A stretch of DNA of 41,124 nucleotides from DASTGO01 sp035719045 (GTDB lineage: Bacteria; Actinomycetota; Actinomycetes; Actinomycetales; Kineosporiaceae): assembly GCA_035719045.1 (NCBI GenBank), contig DASTGO010000391.1:1-41124 (forward strand). Reading direction: 5' to 3'. The position numbers and the translations under genes were made by a program. Under the pieces are notes generated by a model. The model did not search any database. It saw only the letters and a list, made by a program, of their open reading frames with translations, and was not told where the DNA came from. Below are positions 1 to 9,900 of this stretch, piece by piece; within the stretch, counting starts at the first letter, position 1; each line of letters opens with the position of its first letter.

Positions 1-157
1 GCCGCTCGGACCCGGACACCGGCCGCACCGACCGCGCCTGGACGACCCCGGCGCCGGACCGCGCCACGGACCAGACCTGCCCCAACCCGGAGGCCACCAG
101 CCGGCCCGGCAGCAGGGCGAGCGCGACCGGCCGTCGGACCCCGTCCGCCAGGCTCAT
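1..157 (-). CDS. N-terminal fragment of an unidentified protein (runs off window)
   Basis: An open minus-strand frame begins with ATG at 157 and runs off the left edge, giving 52 visible residues that start MSLADGVRRPVALALLPGRL. An AGGAG Shine-Dalgarno sequence lies about nine bases upstream, which supports this start. The visible part is rich in Val, Arg and Gly with a weakly hydrophobic stretch near residues 10-25. No motif can be recognised and no function is proposed. It lies downstream of, and in the same direction as, the small membrane protein gene that ends at 212, with a 54-bp gap, so the two could be cotranscribed. Confidence 0.55.
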   Translation of the reverse strand, partial: MSLADGVRRPVALALLPGRLVASGLGQVWSVARSGAGVVQARSVRPVSGSER

Positions 158-211
158 CCGACGGCTCCTGCTGATCTCACGCGATCCGCCATCCCCACCG
201 GCCGACCGGTC

Positions 212-757
212 TCAGGCCTCCTCCAGCGCCTCGCCGAACTCGCGCAGCACCTTTCCACGGTGTTTGGCGACCAGGGCATGCCCGGCCCCGAGCACCACGG
301 CCACCGGCCACTCGATGATCCCCGCCACGGCCAGCACGCCCACCCCGCCCAGGAACGCCAACTCGTCGGTGGCGGGCAGGTTCATCGTCCCGACCAGGGG
401 GATCCTGAGCTTCACGCTGTTGCGGCGGTTGGCGTGCTCCGCCGCCGCCTTCGGGGTGCCCGACGGGGCCACGTTGCGACCGGCCGCCCTGCTGCCGCGG
501 GCGGTGACGCCGTTGCCCTCGTCGGGAGCGGTCCCGGGACCCCGGCCCGCCGCTGTCTGCCGCCGCCGGCCGTCGGTGCTGCCGGCCGCCCGGGAACCGC
601 TGCGCTCCCGGGGGCTGCTGCTGTCCGCCGAGCCGCTGCTGTCCCGGGTGCCGCTGCGACGGGAGGTGCTGCTGCGGGAGGCGGTGCGGCCGGACCCGCT
701 GCGCGTCGAGGTCCGGCCGTTCGTGGTGTCGTGCTGGGTGGTGGTCTGCGTGGTCAT
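212..757 (-). CDS. Small membrane protein with Ser/Thr/Arg-rich N-terminal tail
   Basis: The 181-residue product begins MTTQTTTQHDTTNGRTSTRS; ATG at 757 follows a GAGGGAAG ribosome site, so I prefer it over the longer frame opening at 817. Residues 1-105 are low complexity (Ser, Thr, Arg, Gly) and probably disordered. Residues about 130-165 contain two adjacent hydrophobic stretches (LAFLGGVGVLAVAGIIEW and PVAVVLGAGHALVAKH) that could form a helical hairpin. A charged tail ends in EALEEA. I do not recognise the family, although small proteins with a disordered basic tail and a short membrane hairpin are common in actinobacteria. It is divergent from recQ. Confidence 0.7.
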   Translation of the reverse strand: MTTQTTTQHDTTNGRTSTRSGSGRTASRSSTSRRSGTRDSSGSADSSSPRERSGSRAAGSTDGRRRQTAAGRGPGTAPDEGNGVTARGSRAAGRNVAPSGTPKAAAEHANRRNSVKLRIPLVGTMNLPATDELAFLGGVGVLAVAGIIEWPVAVVLGAGHALVAKHRGKVLREFGEALEEA

Positions 758-816
758 CGCACTTCCCTCACCGTCGTGGTGCCTGACGGCCGGCGGCGGC
801 GAAGGCTGCGCTCGCA

Positions 817-859
817 CAGACGGCTGCGTCTGCGGGTACGGCTACCCGGGCCGCCCGGG
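817..859. repeat. Two short inverted repeats in the recQ upstream region
   Basis: Between the small membrane protein gene and recQ there are two perfect palindromic elements: CAGACG-GCTG-CGTCTG at 817-832 and CCCGGG-CCG-CCCGGG at 845-859. They may be operators or short hairpins in the recQ leader. In DNA this GC-rich, chance short palindromes are common, so a role is not established. Confidence 0.3.
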
Positions 860-932
860 GATAAACCCGCACCGCGGCGGATCGGCAGGCGTGAGCGCGC
901 GCAGACGGGGTACCTGCGGCCACGTGCCCCTC

Positions 933-2831
933 ATGCCTGCCCAGGACCACCCGAGCGTTACCGGACCCGCCGACGGCACCGCAGGGCATGGCCCGGACGC
1001 TCCCGCCCACCCGGCGGACCCCGCCGACCCGATGGCCCCCGAGGCCCCACCCCCGGACACGGCGCAACTGGACGAGCGGCTGCACCGGACCGCCCGGGAG
1101 CGTTTCGGCTGGCCGCGACTGCGCCCCGGGCAACTGGTCGCCGCCCGGGCCCTGGTGTCCGGGCGGGACGTGCTCGCAGTGATGCCGACCGGGTCCGGCA
1201 AGTCCGCGATCTACCAGGTGGCCGCGCTGCTGATCCCCGGGCCGACCGTCGTGGTGTCGCCGCTGATCGCCCTGCAGCGCGACCAGGTGGCCGGGCTGCG
1301 CGACAGCTGGGCGCCGGAGGCGGTCGCCCTGAACTCCGCCGCCCCGGCCGAGCAGACCTCCCGGGCCTGGGAGTCGCTGCGCAGCGGGCAGGCCGAGTTC
1401 GTCTTCCTGGCGCCGGAACAGCTGGCGAAACCCGGCGTGCTGGAGGGGCTCGCGCAACTGCGGCCCTCACTGCTCGTGGTCGACGAGGCGCACTGCATCT
1501 CCGCCTGGGGTCACGACTTCCGGCCGGACTACCTGCGGCTGGCCGACGCCCTCGCGGCACTGGGCCGCCCGGTGGTCGCCGCACTCACCGCGACGGCCGC
1601 TCCCCCGGTGCGCACGCAGATCCGTGACCGGCTGGGACTGCGCGACGTGTGCGAGGTGGTCCACGGCTTCGACCGGCCGAACCTGCGGCTGGAGGTCCGG
1701 CGGTTCGTCGACCCCGGGCGGCAGCGCGCGGCTGTCGTCGACCAGGCGGCTCGGCAGGAAGGTCCCGGACTGGTGTACGCAGCCACCCGGAAGGCCACCG
1801 AGGAGTACGCGAAAGCCTTGCGGGACAAGGGCGTGCGCGCCGAGGCGTACCACGCGGGACTGCCCAGGGACCGGCGCCGCGCGGTGCACGACCGGTTCCT
1901 CGGCACCCGGCCCGACCCCGGACAGGACGCCGCCGAGGGCCGGATCGACGTCGTGGTGGCCACCTCCGCGTTCGGCATGGGGATCGACAAGCCGGATGTC
2001 CGCTTCGTCGTGCACGCCGCCGTCACGGAATCGCTCGACGCCTACTACCAGCAGATCGGCCGGGCCGGTCGGGACGGTACCCCGGCGACGGCCTACCTCG
2101 CCTACCGGGCGGAGGATCTCGGGCTGCGCCGGTTCTTCACCGCCCGCCACCCCGACCCGGCCCTGCTGGGCGCGGTGCTGCGGACCCTGCGCGCGCGGCC
2201 CGGCCCGGCCCCGGTGACACGGCTGGCGCAACTGCTGGGGGTGTCCCGGCCCAGGGTCACCGGCGCGGTGAACCTGCTGGAACGCGCCGGCGCCGTGACC
2301 GTCGGGCAGGGCAGGCCACGGGCCGCCGGGAACGATCCGATCGAGGAGGTGCTGAGCCGGGCGGTGGAGCTGGCGGCTGCCGGGGAGCGACTGGAACGCA
2401 GCCGGGTGGAGATGATGCGCGGCTACGCCGAGACCACCGGCTGCCGGCGGGAGTTCCTGCTCGGCTACTTCGGCGAGCTGTACTCCCCGCCCTGCAACGC
2501 CTGCGATGTCTGCGATCCCGGGACCGGGTCCTCCGATCCCCGTACCGCCACGGGCACGACGGTCACGGGCGGCATCACGGACGGCGTGGGTGACACGGGG
2601 AGCCTGGGTGGTACGGGTGGTACGGGTGGTAGGGGTGGCGACCGACGCCGGGAAAGCCCTGCGGCGCAACCCTTCCCGGTCAACGCCGCGGTGAGCCATC
2701 CGCGGTGGGGTCCGGGCGTCGTCGTGCGGACCGAGCCCGGCCGGGTCACGGTGCTGTTCGAGCAGGAGGGGTACCGCACGATGCACGTGCCGACGGTGCT
2801 GCGTGCGGGTCTGCTCAGCCGGATCGGGTAA
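933..2831 (+). CDS. recQ: ATP-dependent DNA helicase RecQ family, with DUF3553-like C-terminal domain
   Basis: The 632-residue product is a superfamily 2 DNA helicase of recombinational repair. It unwinds DNA 3' to 5' using ATP. Walker A is MPTGSGKS at residues 84-91 and motif II is DEAHCISAWGHDF from 184. SAFGMGIDKP and QQIGRAGRDG are motifs V and VI. A zinc-binding RecQ-C-terminal cluster is formed by Cys504, Cys521, Cys524 and Cys527. A Gly-rich linker follows, then about 50 residues (VSHPRWGPGVVVRTEPGRVTV) like the DUF3553 domain found on other actinobacterial helicases. No HRDC domain is evident. The start is uncertain: ATG at 933 lacks a clear ribosome site, and GTG at 924 or ATG at 1032 are alternatives. 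It is transcribed alone and converges on the DUF998 gene. Confidence 0.93.
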   Translation: MPAQDHPSVTGPADGTAGHGPDAPAHPADPADPMAPEAPPPDTAQLDERLHRTARERFGWPRLRPGQLVAARALVSGRDVLAVMPTGSGKSAIYQVAALLIPGPTVVVSPLIALQRDQVAGLRDSWAPEAVALNSAAPAEQTSRAWESLRSGQAEFVFLAPEQLAKPGVLEGLAQLRPSLLVVDEAHCISAWGHDFRPDYLRLADALAALGRPVVAALTATAAPPVRTQIRDRLGLRDVCEVVHGFDRPNLRLEVRRFVDPGRQRAAVVDQAARQEGPGLVYAATRKATEEYAKALRDKGVRAEAYHAGLPRDRRRAVHDRFLGTRPDPGQDAAEGRIDVVVATSAFGMGIDKPDVRFVVHAAVTESLDAYYQQIGRAGRDGTPATAYLAYRAEDLGLRRFFTARHPDPALLGAVLRTLRARPGPAPVTRLAQLLGVSRPRVTGAVNLLERAGAVTVGQGRPRAAGNDPIEEVLSRAVELAAAGERLERSRVEMMRGYAETTGCRREFLLGYFGELYSPPCNACDVCDPGTGSSDPRTATGTTVTGGITDGVGDTGSLGGTGGTGGRGGDRRRESPAAQPFPVNAAVSHPRWGPGVVVRTEPGRVTVLFEQEGYRTMHVPTVLRAGLLSRIG

Positions 2832-2837
2832 GGCCGA

Positions 2838-2878
2838 CCCGGGCGTACCGGCGTACCGAAGCCGGCCCGGGCGTACCG
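2838..2878. repeat. 13-bp direct repeat after recQ
   Basis: CCCGGGCGTACCG occurs at 2838-2850 and again at 2866-2878, with a shorter GGCGTACCG-like copy between them. The 259-bp gap between recQ and the convergent DUF998-like gene (2832-3090) otherwise shows no convincing gene or strong terminator hairpin. Confidence 0.45.
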
Positions 2879-3090
2879 TCGTTCGTCACATCGGCCGTGT
2901 CGGCGGCGTGTCGAGGCTGTCCCGGCTCGTTGCGACGAAGTACGGACCGCCCCGACCTGGTCCGGCACATCCAGTGATCGAGCTTCCCGGCACCGTCACC
3001 GTGGACAACGCCGATCCCGCAATCGCTCACCTCGGGTCCTGCCGCATGTCCGCCGATGCCACGTCGGCCGGACGGGCCCGGTCCCGCAGG

Positions 3091-3771
3091 TCAGCCCGGC
3101 CCCGGCCGGAACAGGACGACCGCGACCGTGGCCGTGAAGCTGAGGAAGAACACCGGCTCGACGAAGGCCCCGAGGCGATCGGTCAGGTAGGTCACCCCGA
3201 GCAGCGGGTAGCCGAGTGCCAGCGCGACCACGGCGCAGCGGATGGGGAGCACGGGAGGCGAGCGGTCCCGGCGCCACAGCACCACGGCGGCCGCGGTGCC
3301 GGCGAGGAACTCCGTGATTCCCGCCGCGATGTGCGCGTAGTGGCCCCACCCCAACCGGAGCTGCCACTCCGCGGCACGGCAGGCCGCGCTGAGCCCTTCG
3401 GGACACTGCAAGGGCGACCACCCACCCACGGCGGCGGCCACGGCGAACACCACGAGCAGCTGGCGGGCCGCTCGCAGCCCGGTCCGGGGCGGCGGATCAA
3501 GCAGCAGCAGGGCGGCCAGGAGCAGCAGACCGGCAGCCACGTCGAGCCGGTCGAACAGTGCGGCCTCCGGGCTGCCGACCGCCTCCAGATCGCTGAACAG
3601 GCCGCTGCCGGAGCTGCCCGGCGTGCCCCGCAGGGCCGCGCCCAGCCACCAGTTGTAACAGGCCAGGCCCGCACAGCCGAGGACCCGGGCCGCCGCCACC
3701 CGCCCCCGCACACCACGCCCCCGCACCGTCCGCCCTGGGACAGGTCGGCGTATCCGGAACAGGCAGCCCAT
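3091..3771 (-). CDS. DUF998-like integral membrane protein
   Basis: The 226-residue product has about six hydrophobic segments. The clearest are around residues 30-45, 78-90, 101-115, 145-165, 180-195 and 200-222. After the fourth it carries a WRRDRSPPV loop and it ends in FRPGPG. The layout, and the HYAHIAAGITEF region in the middle, resemble DUF998 membrane proteins, whose function is unknown. The N-terminal 25 residues are strongly basic and may precede the true start, so the 5' end is uncertain. It is divergent from the large secreted repeat protein, across a 222-bp gap. Confidence 0.65.
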   Translation of the reverse strand: MGCLFRIRRPVPGRTVRGRGVRGRVAAARVLGCAGLACYNWWLGAALRGTPGSSGSGLFSDLEAVGSPEAALFDRLDVAAGLLLLAALLLLDPPPRTGLRAARQLLVVFAVAAAVGGWSPLQCPEGLSAACRAAEWQLRLGWGHYAHIAAGITEFLAGTAAAVVLWRRDRSPPVLPIRCAVVALALGYPLLGVTYLTDRLGAFVEPVFFLSFTATVAVVLFRPGPG

Positions 3772-3867
3772 CGTTCAGCCTGTGCCGGGGTGCCGCCGGG
3801 GACCACTCGGGCCGACCGGCCGGATGCCTTCCGTGACCGCCCTGCGGGAAGACCACCCTGGCCTGAC

Positions 3868-3993
3868 CCCTACGGAGGTAACGGTTTCGCGCTGCGTCAC
3901 CGCCCTCCCGCCGACTCAAGACGGATCCACCGAGCGCCGATATTGACCGTAGCGGGGGAGCCGCGCGGTCATCCATGTCCCGGGAGGCGTGAG
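3868..3993 (+). promoter_or_regulatory. Candidate structured 5' leader of the repeat-protein gene
   Basis: CCCTACGG at 3868-3875 can pair with CCGTAG at 3947-3952 followed by CGGG, making a stem with one bulged C that encloses about 70 bases. The segment after it, AGCGGGGGAGCC at 3951-3962, resembles the conserved AGCGGGGGAnCC core of the ydaO-type (c-di-AMP) riboswitch. That class often precedes secreted cell-wall genes in actinobacteria. The canonical GGGUGAAUC element is not clear here (GGTCATCC is the nearest), so the call is tentative. The ribosome site GGGAGG follows at 3982-3987. Confidence 0.25.
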
Positions 3994-6900
3994 ATGGCGA
4001 TCCGGCCATGCGCGAGATGGCGGGCCTCCATCCGGGCGAGGCTGACCCGGTCGGAGCATCGGTGGACGACGGCCCTGGTCGCCGCCACCGTGGCCGCCCT
4101 CGCCGCGGCCGATCTGGTCCTGGTCACCGTCCCCGCCCACGCCGTGGACGTCTGCGGCGGCCCGGCCCAGAACGACCTGACGGTCACCCCGACCCACGAC
4201 CCGAACTTCTACGCCGACCTGTCCGCCGGCTTCGACGCCTCCTACCTGGGCTACCAGGTGGCCAACTCCGGCACGACCGACCGGGCGAACCTGTGGGTGA
4301 CCGTGGACGGCTTCACCGGCGGCGCGGTGAACCTGGCCGACACCACCGACACCCGGCGCCAGATCCCCGCCCTGCCGTCCGGGCAGGCGGTCACCACCTA
4401 CTTCATGGTCAAGGCGACCAGCACCACGACGACCCCGCAGACCCACACCGTCACCGTCTACGACCGCCGGCCGGACCTGGCCGGGGCCACCCCGCTGTCG
4501 GTCTGCCAGTCCTCGTTCACCGCGGTGATCGCCGCCCAGTCCGCCAGCGCCAACAAGGTCACCGCGATCAGCGTCGACCAGACCACGCTGACCATCGGCT
4601 CGGCGTTCACGGTCACCGTCACCGGTGAGACCGGCCAGGCCCGCGGCGCGATGTGGGTGTCCCCGGCCGCGCAGTCGTCCTGGCCGACCAAGGCGCTGCG
4701 CCTGGAGCGGACCGTGATCACCGTCGACGCCGACGGCAACGGGAGCACCGACTACACCTTCCCGGACACGCTCTACATCCCGAGCTCACAGGCCACCGCC
4801 TTCACAGCGCGGACCACCTACCGGGCCGCCTACAGCTTCCGGGTGACCGCGGCGACCGCGTCGAACCCGACCGTCAAGCCGGTCGCCGAGATCGGCAGCG
4901 GGTCGGTCTTCAAGCACACCGGCCGCTATCCGGCCCTGCCGACGCTGTCGATCAGCGGGGCGAGTGCCTCCGTCGCCCTGGGCAAGGCCGTCACCGCGGC
5001 GGACCTGTCCGTGCTGCCGACCACCACCGCACCCAACGGGACCCCCGGCGGCACCAGCTACGCCGAGGTGCCGTACCGGATCCGGGCCAGCACCAGCGGC
5101 GGCAGCGGAACCCTGGGCGCCGCGGTGGACGAGTTCGTCGACGTGCCCGCCGCCCAGGTGCTGTACAAGCGCGGCAGCGCGACGATCACCGACGCCGACC
5201 ATCCCGGCGGTCACGGCGTCCCCGACCCGGACACCTCGCCCGCGGACACCGGCGCCCGGGCGGGCGCCCTGCACTTCACCGGGCCGTTCACGGTGAACGC
5301 CACCACCACGGCCGCCACCCTGGACTACACGATGTACGTTCCGCTGCTGGTCGGGGCGTACACCAACCAGGCGTTCGCGACCCTCAACGGGACCACTCTC
5401 GGCTCGACCCCGACCACGGTGCCGGTGGTGTCGGTGACCTCGAACGGTTCCGGCCTGATCGCCTGGACCGGCGGGAACGCCGGGCAGGGGGGCACCTCCC
5501 AGACGATCACCTTCGCCCAGCCGCCGGACACCCTGCTGAGCCAGGGCACGGTGGCGCTGGCGGCGACGGCGAGCTCCGGGCTGGCGGTCGCGTTCAGCAC
5601 GGTCACCCCGGCGGTGTGCACGGTCGCCGGCAGCACCGCCACCCTGGTGACGCCCGGGACGTGCCTGATCAACGCCGACCAGGCCGGGAACGGCAGCTTC
5701 GGCCCGGCGCCTACGGTGACCCGCGGCTTCGGCGTCAGCGGACCGCAGACGATCACCTTCCCGCAGCCGCCGGACGTGGCGATCACCGCCGGCTCGGCAT
5801 CCCTGTCGGCGACCGCGAGCTCCGGCCTGCCGGTCACCTTCGGCGGCGGGACCGCCGGGGTGTGCACCGTCTCCGGCAGCACCGCCACCGTGACGGGCCT
5901 GGGCACCTGCACCGTCACCGCCGACCAGGCGGGCAACGCGTTCTGGTCCGCCGCCCCGCGCGTGACCCGCACGTTCGCGGTCACCAAGGCCGCCCAGACG
6001 ATCACCTTCGCCCAGCCGCCGGACGTGCTGGTCGCCGGTGGACCGTTCGCCGTGACCGCGACCGCGAGCTCCGGCCTGCCGGTCACCTTCAGCAGCACGA
6101 CCACGGGCGTGTGCACCGTCTCCGGCAGCACGGTGACCCCGGTGAGCGCGGGGACCTGCACCCTGAACGCCGACCAGGCCGGCGACGGGACCTACCTGGC
6201 CGCGCCGACCCTCACCCGCTCCTTCGGCGTCGGCCTCACCGGCCAGACGATCGACTTCCCGCAGCCGTCGGACATCGCGATCACCGCCGGTTCCCGGACC
6301 CTGGCCGCGACCGCCAGCTCCGGGCTGACCGTGACCCTGACCAGCGCGACGCCCGGCGTGTGCACGGTCTCGGGCAGCACCGCCACCCTGGTCTCCCTGG
6401 GCACCTGCACGATCAGCGCGGACCAGCCCGGTAACGCCGGCTACGCGGCGGCGGCCACGGTGACCCGCTCGTTCGCCGTCACGAAGGCCGCCCAGACCAT
6501 CACCATGGCCGCCCTGCCGGACGTCTACCTGGACGCCGGGACGGTCACCGTCACGGCGAGCGCCAGCTCCGGCCTGCCCGTCGCCCTGACCACCACGACC
6601 CCGGCCGTGTGCGCCGTCTCGGGGTCCACCGTGACCCTGCTGACCGCCGGGACCTGCACGGTCCGCGCCGACCAGGCCGGTGACGGGCGGTACCTGTCCG
6701 CCGCCACCGTCAGCCGGACGTTCACCGTCAACCCGACCCCGGCCCCGGTCGCGCAGACCATCACCTTCGCCCAGCCCGCGGACACCCCGGTCACCAGCCG
6801 CAGCCTGACCGTCGACCCGACCTCGGACTCCGGCCTCGCGGTAGCCGTCACGTCGAGCACGCCGGGGATCTGCAACGCGGTCGCCGGGCCGGGGCCGGGG

Positions 6901-9900
6901 TACACGGTCGGGCTGCTGGCCACCGGCACCTGCACCCTGGCCGCCGACCAGGCCGGTGACGCCCGGCACCTGGCCGCCGCCACCGTCACCCGCTCGTTCG
7001 CGGTCGTCCGGGGCGCCCAGAGCATCACCTTCGCCCAGCCGTCCGATGTGCTGGTCACGGCCGGGACCCGCAGCCTGTCCGCCACCGCCACCTCGGGCCT
7101 GGCGGTCGGCTTCAGCAGTTCGACCACCGGGGTGTGCACGGTCTCCGGCAGCACGGTCACCCTGCTGTCCACCGGCACCTGCACCATCGCCGCCGACCAG
7201 GCCGGGAACGCCGAGTACCTGCCGGCGGCCACGGTCACCCGTTCCTTCGCCGTGTCCCGGGCAGCCCAGGTGATCACCTTCGCCCAGCCCGCCGACGCCG
7301 TGCTCAGCGACCGCACCCGCACGGTCAGCGCGACCTCCGACTCCGGGCTGACCGTCGCCGTCACCACCACGACCCCGGGCGTGTGCACCGTCTCCGGCTC
7401 GACGGTGACCCTGCTCGCGACCGGGACCTGCACGCTGAACGCCGACCAGGCGGGAGACGGGCGGTACCTCCCCGCCGCCACCGTCACGCGCGGCTTCGCC
7501 ATCGGCCGGTCCGCGCAGACGATCACCTTCCCGCAGCCCGCCGACGTGGCCCTGACCGCCGGCACCGCGACCCTCGACGCCACCGCCTCCTCCGGGCTGA
7601 CCGTGTCCTTCACCGGGCGGACCCCGGCGGTCTGCACGGTGTCCGGTCGCACCGCCACCCTGCTGGCCCTCGGCACCTGCACCGTGGACGCCGGCCAGGC
7701 CGGGGATGCCGCCTATCTGGCCGCCCCGACGGTGACCGGCTCCTTCGCGGTGACCCGGACCGGGCAGACGATCACCTTCGCCCAGCCGCCGGACGTGACC
7801 CTGGCGGACGCCGCGGTGACCCTCACCGCCTCGGCCACCTCCGGGCTGCCGGTGGCGTTCACCGGGCGGACCCCGGCGGTCTGCACCGTGTCCGGCACGA
7901 CGGCCGCCCTGGTCGCGGCGGGCACCTGCACCGTCGACGCCGGCCAGGCCGGTGACGGCACCTACGCGCCCGCCCCGACCGCCACCCGGTCCTTCACCGT
8001 CGGCCGGATCCCGCAGACGATCACCTTCCCGCAGCCGCCCGGGGTGTCGATCACCGCCGGGACCGCCGGGCTGAGCGCCGGCGCCAGTTCCGGGCTGGCG
8101 GTGACGTTCACCGGGCCGACCCCGGCGGTCTGCACGGTGTCCGGGAGCACCGCCACCCTGGTCAGCACCGGGACCTGCGCGGTGAACGCGGACCAGGCCG
8201 GTGACGCGACCTTCGCCGCCGCGCCGACGGTCACCCGCAGTTTCGCGGTGAGCCGCGCCCCGCAGACCATCACGTTCCCGGCGCTGACCGACCTGTCGCT
8301 GACCGCGGGGAGCCGGCCGGTCAGCGCGGTGGCCGGTTCCGGGCTGCCGGTCACGTTCAGCAGCCTGACCCCGGCCACCTGCACCACCTGGGGGAGCACG
8401 GTGACCCTGCGGCAGACCGGAACCTGCACGGTCGCGGCCGACCAGCCCGGCAACGCCGGCTACGCCCCCGCCGCGACGGTGACCCGGTCCTTCGCCGTCC
8501 TGCCTGCCGTCCCGGAGCCGGTGGCCCCCGCGGTCATCACGGTGGGCCTGTCGATGCAGGTCCAGGTCGCCGCGGTCAGCGTGCCCCCGGACGGCCTGAT
8601 CACCCTGCTCGACCCGGCCGGACGGGCGGTGCTCACCGTGACGATGTCCGGCCAGGGCACGTACTACCTCGACCCGGCCACCGGGACGCTGGCCTTCCTG
8701 CCCGCGCCGCGCTTCGTCGGATCCGCCACCCCCGCCACCTACCGGATCACCGACGGCTTCAACCGCACCGCGCAGAACTCGTTCACCCCGACGGTGCGCC
8801 CGCTCGCCGGGCCGGACCTCACCCTGGCCGGAGTCCAGGGGGACACCCTGAGCGCCCCGGCCGGGACCGGATCGCCCTCCGGGCTCGACCCGAGCTCGGT
8901 CCGGCTGCTCGACGGGCAGTCCCAGCCGGTGAGCACGCTGACCCTGCCGCAGGTCGGCAGCTTCCGGGCCGACCAGGGCAGTGGCGTCATCACGTTCACC
9001 CCCGACGCGGGCTTCGCCGGGCTGAGCCAGGTCGGCTACCAGGCCGCCGACCGGCTCGGCAGCCTGTCCCAGGCCGAGGTCACGGTCACCCTGGCACCGC
9101 TGGCGGTCAGCGCCGCGACGCAGACCGTGAGCGTCGGGGAGACCGCGCACATCCCGCTGACCGGGGTGCCCGCCACCGCCGCCGTCAGCGTGGTGGCCGG
9201 ACCGGGTGTGGCCGACGCCCGATACCGGGACGGCCAGGTGGACGTCACCCCGGCGCCCGGCCTCACCGGCCAGGTCGGGGTCACGGTGACCGTGGTGAAC
9301 GGCACCGCCCGGACCCTGGTCCCGATCAGCGTCACGGTGCTCCCCGCCGGCCCGGCCGTGGCCTGGTTCCGGGTGGTGGATCCCGGGCGGACGGTGATCG
9401 GCTGGCAGCCGCCGGAGCATCCGGTGCCGGGTATGTCGTACGTCGTGACGGTCGACGGCAGGCAGGTGGCCCGGACCACCGGGACGGGCTGGAGCCTGGC
9501 CGTCCCGCTCGGCCCGAAGTCCGTGATCCAGGTGACCGTGGAGGACGGCACCTCTCTGGCGTCCTCCCCGGTGCGTGCCGGCTACCGCCCGGCCGGGTTC
9601 GCCCACATCCTCACGGTCAACTTCGGGAACGGGTCCGCGGTCCTCACCCCGGCGGGGCGCAACCAGCTCAACGCCTACGCGAAGATCCTGGCCGCGCAGG
9701 GGTTCCGGGGGGGCAACGTCGTCGGGTTCAGCGACAACGCCGGGAGCTTCGCCTCCAATCTGACCCTGTCCAAGCGCCGGGTGCAGACCGTCATGGCATA
9801 CCTGACCCCGCGGGCCCGGGGCGTCGGGCTCAGCACTGCGTGGTACGGCGAGCGCTACCCGGTCGCCTCCAACCGGACCGCCGCGGGCAAGGCCGCCAAC

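Noticed and set aside
4786..9606. A 1606-residue open frame on the minus strand inside the giant repeat gene
   Set aside because: It is Arg/Gly-rich, mirrors the codon bias of the plus-strand gene, has no domain, and would lie wholly antisense to a clear secreted protein.
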